The notes below the pieces were generated by a model that was not told where the DNA came from, searched no databases, and worked only from the letters and a program-made list of their open reading frames with translations. Source: Bryobacteraceae bacterium (GTDB lineage Bacteria > Acidobacteriota > Terriglobia > Bryobacterales > Bryobacteraceae). Taken from it: 35,551 nucleotides of DNA. The stretch is from NCBI GenBank assembly GCA_030041035.1, contig JASHOO010000640.1:1-35551 (forward strand), in the 5' to 3' direction. Of the stretch, positions 19,243-27,300 are shown piece by piece (position 1 is the first letter of the stretch; each line of letters starts with the position of its first letter). The position numbers and the translations under genes are program-made.

Positions 19243-19296
19243 AGAAAAACCGCACCAGAGTCGCTCCAGACCTTCTTGAGCTGGCCCCAGTGCGGT
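19243..19296 (-). terminator. Rho-independent terminator on the minus strand
   Basis: Minus strand ACCGCAC (19296-19290)...GTGCGGT (19255-19249) with a nested CCA-GCUC/GAGC-UGG helix, then TTTTCTATTTTC. No T-run on the other side, so orientation is minus. Confidence 0.6.
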
Positions 19297-19312
19297 CCGC
19301 CCATGTTGAGCT

Positions 19313-19427
19313 GGGATCCGGCAGCGGGTCAACTGGATTTACCCGCTTTTCCCTTCCATTCCTGGCGAGGTCCGCGTCCGATTTTCCTACACCAGCAACG
19401 CCAGCCAACTACCGCAACCCAGATCCC
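19313..19427 (-). ncRNA. Second candidate structured RNA segment, upstream of the intrinsic terminator
   Basis: Long-range 9-bp helix GGGAUCUGG (19427-19419)/CCGGAUCCC (19321-19313) with an internal hairpin GCGGGT/ACCCGC (19346-19341/19329-19324). No clear own promoter seen. Confidence 0.28.
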
Positions 19428-19449
19428 GGGAGAGAAGTTAAAAAAGCTG

Positions 19450-19612
19450 AGAAAAAAACCCCTCTGTTGCAACCAGCAAACGACTTCATCGCGAGCGTCC
19501 TACTACTACAAAACATCGAGCTCCCGCAAGCACGTTGTTCTCTCTCGCCCGCTTTGGCCTCGCCTGCCTGTTGCAGCAGAGGGCAGGTTTACAAGTTACT
19601 TCGCCAATTCAA
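19450..19612 (-). ncRNA. Candidate structured small RNA, possibly 6S-like
   Basis: Minus-strand arms 19560-19583 (5' arm) and 19460-19483 (3' arm) pair over ~22 bp with one mismatch and one small internal loop, enclosing ~76 nt. Followed by T7 (19458-19452). Preceded by TTGACA-N17-TATTTC. Confidence 0.5.
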
Positions 19613-19616
19613 CAAA

Positions 19617-19645
19617 GAAATAGCAACCTCGCAGCCAACTGTCAA
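19617..19645 (-). promoter_or_regulatory. Sigma70-like promoter reading toward lower coordinates
   Basis: Minus strand: TTGACA (19645-19640), 17-nt spacer, TATTTC (19622-19617). Confidence 0.5.
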
Positions 19646-19747
19646 TGGCTGTAAGACATTGATTTTGCGAGGTGCAAGTTGCGGCGCAGCTTGGTCAAGG
19701 TGCGGCGTGTGGTCCCGGGCTGTGGCGCTATGACACAATCGGAATTC

Positions 19748-21175
19748 ATGTTCCGATGGGTATCCCTGGTGTTGATTGTCCTTTTTCTACCGATTCTGGC
19801 AGCGCAGACCGAGGAGGAGAGTTTCCGGGTGTACGCCGACCATCCCCGGCTGCTGTTAATCCCGCACCGCCTGCAACTGCTGCGCAAGGAACGCGACCGG
19901 CACTCGGTTCGCTGGCAGCAATTCGAGCTGTTGATGGCGGGCCATGCACCCATGCCGGAGCCGGGCTTCGCCGGAGCCCTGTATTACAAAGTAGCCGGCA
20001 ATGAGGCCGCTGGACGGGCGGCTGTCAGCTGGGCGCTTGGGGCGGCATCCGACCTGCGCCAGCTTGCACTGGTGTTCGACTGGTGCCAGGAACTGCTGTC
20101 GCCGGCGCAATCCCACGCGCTCGCCGGAAAACTGGCCCGAGGCATCGAGCAGCCTCTGCGCAACAGCTCCGTGACCTTGATGCGCGGGCGAGTGCTGGCC
20201 GCGGTCGCGCTTGCCGATCACCAGCAGGATCTCTCTGAGCGCGAGCTGAGACGCGTGGTCCAGGGTTGGTGGAGGGGTGAGATCGCGCCCGCGCTCCAAG
20301 GTGGACGCAATGTGATCTCGCGCGACGATCTCTATGCGCTCTATGAGATGCTGCACGCCATTCGTGACAATCTGGATATCGACCTGCGTGAATCCGCCGT
20401 GCCATATTTCAAGGCGCTACCGATCTACGACCTGGTGAGCTATTACCCGGCCGCATATCCGGCACCTGAAAACGAATATCGGATTCCGTGCACCAAGGGC
20501 GCCGGAGAACCAGACGTCAACCGCGCGGCTATGGCGCGGGCAGCCGAGTTGGCGATGGTGCCCTATGACGCCAATGCTCCCGAAAGCCAGCTCCTGCAAG
20601 GCTGGCTGATGCACGACAATTTCATCCTGCGCAGCACGCTTGGCGCGCCATACGAGTTTCTGTGGGCCAATCCGTATCATCCCGGCCTCGCCTACTACCT
20701 GGCGCCGCTGGTGTTCCATGATGATCTATTTGGACGGCTGTTCGTGCGGTCGAGCTGGGACGACGCCGCGCGATGGCTGGGATATTTCGACGGAGAGCTG
20801 CAATTATTTGAAAACGGGAGCGTCACCGTACTGAACCCCGCGCTCGCCAGCGAGCCGATGTCGCTCGACACAGCCGTAGTGCTCTTTGGCAAAAAAGCGG
20901 AGAAGTTCCAGACCATCCTTAATGAGGACGAGGAAGTGTTCGTTCTGGGCCTGAAGCCGCACCACACCTACCAGATCGAGGTAGACGATGAGGAGATGAC
21001 CGAGGCCAAGACCGACACTGGCGGCATTCTCGAGCTGAAGCTGCCGCACAAGGTGCAAATCGGGGTCCGGCTGCGCGAGGCGCAGCCCATAGCGCCGGAT
21101 CCAGCCAAGCTTCCTCCACGAGCGAGCCGTGCTCACCCGGCGTCAATTTTAAATCAAGTTGTCATCGGCTCGTGA
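19748..21175 (+). CDS. Secreted heparinase II/III-like (alpha/alpha toroid) protein of unknown substrate
   Basis: MFRWVSLVLIVLFLPILAAQTEEE signal peptide; FRVYADHPRLLLIP N-terminus and a helical toroid-like region, then a beta-rich C-terminus. Start could also be ATG 19730. Confidence 0.6.
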   Translation: MFRWVSLVLIVLFLPILAAQTEEESFRVYADHPRLLLIPHRLQLLRKERDRHSVRWQQFELLMAGHAPMPEPGFAGALYYKVAGNEAAGRAAVSWALGAASDLRQLALVFDWCQELLSPAQSHALAGKLARGIEQPLRNSSVTLMRGRVLAAVALADHQQDLSERELRRVVQGWWRGEIAPALQGGRNVISRDDLYALYEMLHAIRDNLDIDLRESAVPYFKALPIYDLVSYYPAAYPAPENEYRIPCTKGAGEPDVNRAAMARAAELAMVPYDANAPESQLLQGWLMHDNFILRSTLGAPYEFLWANPYHPGLAYYLAPLVFHDDLFGRLFVRSSWDDAARWLGYFDGELQLFENGSVTVLNPALASEPMSLDTAVVLFGKKAEKFQTILNEDEEVFVLGLKPHHTYQIEVDDEEMTEAKTDTGGILELKLPHKVQIGVRLREAQPIAPDPAKLPPRASRAHPASILNQVVIGS

Positions 21176-21251
21176 TTCTGGCGATATACACTCTGTCGAG
21201 GTGCCTCATGTCAGGCGCCTGTTCCACGCCAATGACAGGGAGTAGCAAAGC

Positions 21252-21482
21252 ATGACTGAAAACCACAAAGCCGCTGAACACCACAACGCTGCGGCCGAGC
21301 ATCATGAAAACGCGGCGAAACACCATCGCGAAGCAGCCCGGCACTACGGGGAAGGTGACCACGTGCAAGCGGGACACCATGCCCACGTGGCCCATGGCCA
21401 CAGTTTACATGCGATTCATCACGCCGAGGAGGCGGGCAAACATCACGCGGTAGAGCACAGCCACCAGGCCGCATCCGCATGA
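21252..21482 (+). CDS. Small histidine-rich protein
   Basis: 76 aa with 21 His (HHNAAAEHHENAAKHHREAARHYGEGDHVQAGHHAHVAHGHSLHAIHHAEEAGKHH); no opposing ORF of similar quality. Confidence 0.8.
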   Translation: MTENHKAAEHHNAAAEHHENAAKHHREAARHYGEGDHVQAGHHAHVAHGHSLHAIHHAEEAGKHHAVEHSHQAASA

Positions 21483-21612
21483 ACCCACAGGGCGCCGGGC
21501 TTGCGTTCGCCCGGCGCCCGCCCCCGCGCGTGGTCATGTTACGCTACAGAACTGGGTGCCAGAGCAAGCTTCGCCGATCGTTTGTGCGCGATCGAAGGAA
21601 TCCTGATTTACC

Positions 21613-23802
21613 GTGTCTAAACGAGCCCGCCTGCGAGTTGACCCCGTAATGAATGCGGCCGCCGAATCCGAGAAAGCGGGAACCTCCGAGCTGTCTGCCA
21701 TTCCCCTCCAGGCGCCTGATCTCTCGGCGCGGGAATTGTACCTGAATCGCGAGCTGAGCCTGCTGGCGTTCCAGCGGCGTGTGCTAGAAGAGGCGGAAGA
21801 CGAAACCAATCCACTGCTCGACCGCGTAAAGTTCCTTTCCATTCTGGGCTCGAATATTGACGAATTCTTCATGGTCCGTGTCTCCGGGCTGCTGGAGCAG
21901 GTGGAGGCGGGCATCGTAGAGGTGGGGGCCGACGGTATGGGTCCGCCCGCGCAACTGGTGACTATCCGGCGCGAGGTCAAGAAGCTGCTAGCCGACGCGC
22001 ACAAGTGTCTTTCGGGAAGCCTGCTGCCGGCACTCGAAGCCGCCGGTGTTCAAATTCTCGACTATCCCGCACTCAATTCGGCGCAACTGGCTTTGGTGAA
22101 TGCGTATTTTGCCGAGAGCATGTTTCCGGTGTTGACGCCGCTGGCGTTCGATCCCGGCCGGCCGTTTCCTCATATTTCGAACTTGAGCCTCAATTTAGCG
22201 GTGCTGATCCGCGACAACAAGGGCGTCGAACACTTTGCGCGCGTCAAAGTTCCAGATTCACTGCCGCCGTTTATTTCCCTCCGCGCCAAGAAGAAGAGCC
22301 TCAAGCGGCACCGGCTTCAGCAAACTGAGGAGTTCGTCTGGATTGAGCAGGTAATCGCGGCCAATCTTTCGGCGCTTTTCCGGGGCATGGAGATCATCGA
22401 GGCGCACGCCTTTCATGTGACGCGCGACGCCGACATCGAGATCCAGGAACTGGAAGCCGAGGACCTGCTGGAAACCATCGAAGAGAGTATCCGGCAGCGG
22501 CGCTTCGGCCGAGTAATCCGGCTGGAGGTCGGCGACGATATGCCGGCGCACATCCTCGAGATTCTGATGAACAATCTCGAAATCGATTCCAGCCAGGTGT
22601 ATCGCGTAAAGGGTCCGCTTTCCCTGAGCCGCCTCATGCACCTGTATTCTCTGGAGCGTCCCGATTTGAAAGACCCGCCCTTCGTACCCGCCATTCCGGC
22701 GGCGCTTACCGACTCCGACGAAGAAGATCTGTTTGCGCTGATGCGCCGGCAGAATGTTCTGCTGCACCATCCGTTCGATTCCTTTCAGCCGGTAGTGGAC
22801 TTTATTTCAAAGGCAGCCCGTGATCCGAACGTGCTGGCCATTAAGATGGTGCTCTACCGCATTGGACGAAACTCTCCCATCCTCGAATCGCTCATGGAGG
22901 CTTTGGAAAACGGCAAGCAGGTTGCCGTGTTAGTAGAGCTGAAGGCGCGCTTCGACGAGGAGAGCAATATCGAATGGGCGCGAGCTTTGGAGAAACAGGG
23001 CGTGCACGTGGTCTACGGACTGGTGGGGCTGAAGACGCACTGCAAAGTGACCATGGTCGTCCGGCGGGAGGAGGGTGCCATCCGGCGATACCTGCATTTA
23101 GCTACAGGAAACTACAACGTAGTGACCGCACGCCTCTATACGGATATCGGCATGCTGACCTGCGACGAAACACTGGGCGCCGATGTGACAGACCTATTCA
23201 ACTATCTAACGGGTTACTCGGCGAAGCGAAACTACGCTAAGTTGCTCGTGTCTCCAGTCAACCTCCGGGAGCGGTTTGAATCTTTGATCCAGCGCGAGAT
23301 CGAGCATCAAGTGCAGGGGAAGCACGGGCATCTGATCCTAAAGATGAATGCGCTGGTCGACCACAAGATTATCCGTCTCCTGTATCAGGCCTCGCAGGCA
23401 GGCGTTAAGATCGACTTACTGGTGCGCGGCATCTGCTGTCTCCGCCCGGGTGTTCCCGGAGTCAGTGATCACATTCGCGTGACTAGTGTTGTGGGACGAT
23501 TTTTAGAACATAGCCGTATTTATTATTTCCACAATGGTGGTGAGGAGGAGATTTATCTGGGCAGCGCCGACCTGATGCCGCGCAATCTTGACCGGCGAGT
23601 GGAGGTGCTGTTTCCATTGGAAGATCCGGACCTGATCCAGCAAGTAAAAGACCAGATTCTCGCCGCCTACCTAGCTGACAACGTGAAGGGGCGCGAGATG
23701 CGCAGTGACGGAACGTACGTTCGGAAGCAAACCGGCCGGCGGAGCAGTCCCGCAAACGTGCAGAGCCTGCTGATTGAGCGAGTGAAATCAGGCAGCCGCT
23801 GA
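21613..23802 (+). CDS. ppk1: Polyphosphate kinase 1
   Basis: 729 aa; YLNRELSLLAFQRRVLEEA, NIDEFFMVRVSGL, AIKMVLYRIGRNSPI, VHVVYGLVGLKTHCKVTMVVRRE, HLATGNYN, GICCLRPGVPG, DLMPRNLDRRVEVLFPL. Confidence 0.97.
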   Translation: MSKRARLRVDPVMNAAAESEKAGTSELSAIPLQAPDLSARELYLNRELSLLAFQRRVLEEAEDETNPLLDRVKFLSILGSNIDEFFMVRVSGLLEQVEAGIVEVGADGMGPPAQLVTIRREVKKLLADAHKCLSGSLLPALEAAGVQILDYPALNSAQLALVNAYFAESMFPVLTPLAFDPGRPFPHISNLSLNLAVLIRDNKGVEHFARVKVPDSLPPFISLRAKKKSLKRHRLQQTEEFVWIEQVIAANLSALFRGMEIIEAHAFHVTRDADIEIQELEAEDLLETIEESIRQRRFGRVIRLEVGDDMPAHILEILMNNLEIDSSQVYRVKGPLSLSRLMHLYSLERPDLKDPPFVPAIPAALTDSDEEDLFALMRRQNVLLHHPFDSFQPVVDFISKAARDPNVLAIKMVLYRIGRNSPILESLMEALENGKQVAVLVELKARFDEESNIEWARALEKQGVHVVYGLVGLKTHCKVTMVVRREEGAIRRYLHLATGNYNVVTARLYTDIGMLTCDETLGADVTDLFNYLTGYSAKRNYAKLLVSPVNLRERFESLIQREIEHQVQGKHGHLILKMNALVDHKIIRLLYQASQAGVKIDLLVRGICCLRPGVPGVSDHIRVTSVVGRFLEHSRIYYFHNGGEEEIYLGSADLMPRNLDRRVEVLFPLEDPDLIQQVKDQILAAYLADNVKGREMRSDGTYVRKQTGRRSSPANVQSLLIERVKSGSR

Positions 23803-24246
23803 AGCGCCTACAACCTGCGCGAGGTGATGGCGCAGATGGCTGAGATACTCCTCGACCAGAACCTCCAGAGTGTACTCTTTCCCCGGCGCCTTCCAGACGT
23901 GTTCGGCCGCGTTCGGATCCATGTGCCGGAGTATATGGCCCAGGTGGCGATTATAAGCGATCCAGAACTCCACCAGGTCGTGCCATCTACATCCGCCGTA
24001 ATTCTGTGCGCGTACCCAGTCGTTTTGCTGGTAGGCAGGCATGACGAGAAGCTTATCGAGCTGAAGCCGCACAAAGCGCTGATGGTTGTTTGACGCGGAA
24101 TCAATCAGATGGCCCAGGATTTCCTTTTTTGACCAGCTCTCAGAACGAGCGCGCCTGCCGGCGGACTCCTCACTGATGGCAAGCAGTGGGGTACGTGCTT
24201 CATCGAGCGTCTGATCTAACGCCGAGGCCACCTCAGAAATGGTCAT
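23788..24246 (-). CDS. DinB-superfamily (DinB_2) protein
   Basis: 152 aa; WSKKEILGHLIDSASNNHQRFVRLQ, YNRHLGHILRHM, YLSHLRHHLAQV. Converges on and overlaps the ppk1 3' end by 15 bp. Confidence 0.87.
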   Translation of the reverse strand: MTISEVASALDQTLDEARTPLLAISEESAGRRARSESWSKKEILGHLIDSASNNHQRFVRLQLDKLLVMPAYQQNDWVRAQNYGGCRWHDLVEFWIAYNRHLGHILRHMDPNAAEHVWKAPGKEYTLEVLVEEYLSHLRHHLAQVVGASAAA

Positions 24247-24303
24247 GGAACGATGGTAGCACCGGCTGCCACGGTTCCTACCTGCGTTACGGTTAGGAGA
24301 GCC

Positions 24304-27300
24304 TTATTTCGGGCTGAAGCTGAAGTTGGAGAGGTAAACTTCGTCGTTACCGGGAAGGTAGAAGCCGAACTTGCCATTGGCGGGGTTGAGGCCCGAGGCG
24401 GTCCAGGAGTCCACCTTATCCCAGGTGTTATTCTCCTGCACATAGGTAGTGATGCCTGCTGCCGAGACATCAACCCGCACCGTGAACTCAAGTTCCTTCG
24501 CCGGTGATTGCAGAGGCACGGATTCCTCTTTCTGTTTCTTACCGCCCGTCACCTCGGCGCGATGGACGCTCTTCTTATCGATTCCAAAACGGATGTAATC
24601 GCTCTTGTCGTCCACACACCCAACCACCCATTCAATCCGGTGATTGAGAAATCCGCTGCGCCGAACACTGAATACAAACGTGCCGGAGCTCGGTTGCACC
24701 GGATAGAGCACCAATCCACCGCCACGATGTTCATACCAGCCGTTTTCCAGCTTCCATCCAGACTCGGACGCCCAATGTTCCATGGTGACGACGCCAACCC
24801 CGGTGGCGGCAGCCTTGGCCGGCGGCAGGTTCAGCGTGACGAGGTTTGGTCTCCCGGAACCGACGACGATGTTTTGCGTTTCCGCGGTGTGGGCAGGAGC
24901 AGTCGCTGTGAAGGTGTACATCCCTTCCTCCAACTCCACTGACGGAGGGTGCACTTCGTGCGTCTTACCGTCCGGTCCGCGGTAGGTCATGGCGGCGTTC
25001 GGCGGCGTGACGACCACCTTCACTGCGAACTTGGTCACCTGGGGAACCAGATCGGATTGCGCAATCGTCACGGTGTCACCAGCTTTAAATCCCCTGGTGA
25101 TGGGCTTGAATCCTGCAACCTCGATGGTGTGACTGCCCGGAGGGATGTCGGGTAGAGAAAGGTTTCCATCAGCTCCAATCGTGCCCGCCGGCTTCTGGTC
25201 CAACTTAACCTGCGCACCCGCCGCAGCCCCCTGGATGGCCAGAGCCGCGACTGTCGGATTCGGGCGGAGATGGAATTCCAAGCGGGCTTCCTCGCCCTTC
25301 TTGATGTCCACGGTCTGCGGCGCTTCTTCCTGGAAGCCGTCCTTATGAACGCGAATGCTGTGCTGCTTCACCGCCAGATTGGGAATGGGGATTCGTCCGT
25401 TCTTGCTCTTTCTCCGGAGCTTGTAAGGCTTTCCATCGATATCGACCTGCACATCGTCCAACCCAGGCGTAAGCACTAGCAGCGAGCCGACGTTACGGTC
25501 GGAATCGAGCCGGACTTCAATGGTCGGAGCGGCGCCGTTGGTCAGACTTATCTTGTGCGTGGTGTTACCTTCTGCCAGCACGACATCGTGAGTGCCGAGT
25601 GCAAGATTCGAAATGTCAATGCCGTTAGGACCCGCTTCTCCGTAATCCTGATTGTCCACCGTCACTGTTACGGGCGCATAGCTGGCCTGGATGTGCACCT
25701 GATTCTGGAAGCTCGTCAGGACGACGACCTTGACTTCCTTCGCCGTAGGTGGCTCCGTGAGAACCGGCAAGCGGCCTTGTGCGGCTTCGAAACCGATACT
25801 AGTCTTCACGCTCCCCGAGGTGATCTCGATGGTGTGCTTGCCCAAGCCGAGGTCTTCATTGGCGAACTGCCCGTCCTGCAAATCGGTGGGAGTCCCGTCG
25901 TCGAACTTAACCTTGCCGGTCTGCAGGTCACTCGTTACGTGCAGAACCTGCGGCAGGGGCGGGGCAGGAATGGCCGGCGCCGACGGCTGTAACGTCAGAT
26001 CCAACGCCGCAGGCGAACCGCGCTTGACCACCAACGCCGCCGTTGCGGGTTGAAAGCCGTCCTTCTGGGCGGCTACCTGGTAAGTGCCGGCGCTCAACTT
26101 GAGCTGGAGTTCGCTGGACCCTTTCACCTCGCCATTCAAGGTGATCATCGCGCCCGCAGGTTGTGTGCGGATCACTACGAGTACCGGCCGGAACGAGCGA
26201 GCCACGAACCAGGCAATTACCAAAACGACGATGGCGGCGATACCAATCCAGATCAGTCTTCGATCAATGGGCGGCGCCGGCCCTTTGGCCGTGTCCTTGG
26301 CAGCCGGCGCAGGTACGCTGGACGGCTGACTCACCGGTGGAACCGGCGACGGTGCCGCCGGCGGCGCTGCTCCAGTCGCCTGCGACTGCAACAACACCGT
26401 CGCGCCGTACTCACCTCCGGCCGGGGCCGCGGGTTTTTCTTCCGGGGGGCCGGGCGGCAGCGGAGGTGGTACAGCAGGCGTGGCGGATAACGGAGCTTGG
26501 AATCCGGTTGGTACTTCGGGCGCAGGCTCCGGGGCCGGTGCCTGCTCGCGCAGGCGCTTCTCGAACATCTCCCAGCCTTCCGGTGCGCTGGACTCAGGCG
26601 CAGCCTGCTCCGGCGTAGCTGGCTGCTTTTTCGTGGCAGCCGGCATCGCCACCGTTTCCGACTGTGCCGCGGCAGCCTTCGACGATTGGCTGCGCGTCTG
26701 ATAGTCTGGAAAGGCCTTGCTCAGGGTAGAGTGGAGCTGCACCAGCCGCGAATCGCGCGGGTATACACTGAGCACCTGCTCGATCTGCTCCAGTGAACCC
26801 TGCAAGTTTCCCGCGGCTTGCATGCGGCGGGCTTCGGCCACGGCCTGCCCGACTTCCTCTTCGCGCTTGTGATCGAGCGCCATGCCGCGCACGCCCTTGG
26901 CCAACGCATGCCCGGGGTCCAGGTCGAGCGCCTGCTGGCTGAGAGCCTCCGCCGTGCGCCAATCCGTATCGATGACCGCGCGGGCCTGGTCGAGCAGCGT
27001 CTCGAGCAAGAAGGTGCGGATGACCTGATTGCTCTCGTCCATGGCATAAGCGCGCCGCAGCACGTCAATGGCCTCGGCAAACTGGCGCTGGGTGCTGAGA
27101 TCCTGTCCTTGCTGAAAAAGTTGTTGCGCTTCGGCGGCACGGGCCTGGTTCTGGCGCGCCAGTTCGCCCAGTGCGGCCAGCTCGGCATCATCGGGATATT
27201 CCGCCGAGGCGTTTTTCAGCAGCTCGAGCGCACGCTCGAAGGCTCCGGCTTCGATTTGCCGGTCAATCTGCTCCACCCAGCGCGCCTTAGCTTCCGCGCG

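Noticed and set aside
19330-19385. Minus-strand ACCTCGCCAGGAATGGAAGGGAAAAGCGGGTAA resembles SRP RNA domain IV (CCAGG..GGAAGG..GCGGTAA)
   Set aside because: The tetraloop stem (UCC-GGAA-GGA) and the AGCAG internal loop needed for Ffh binding are not present; resemblance may be coincidental. Worth only an Rfam check.
19276-19733. Plus-strand ORFs 19276..19623 and 19290..19733
   Set aside because: Low-complexity composition, no SD, no family resemblance; palindromic structure with U-tracts on the opposite strand explains the region better.
21210-21240. Possible Pho box (ATGACAG half-site at 21232-21238) upstream of the His-rich/ppk1 genes
   Set aside because: No second half-site at 11-bp spacing; a single heptamer is expected by chance.
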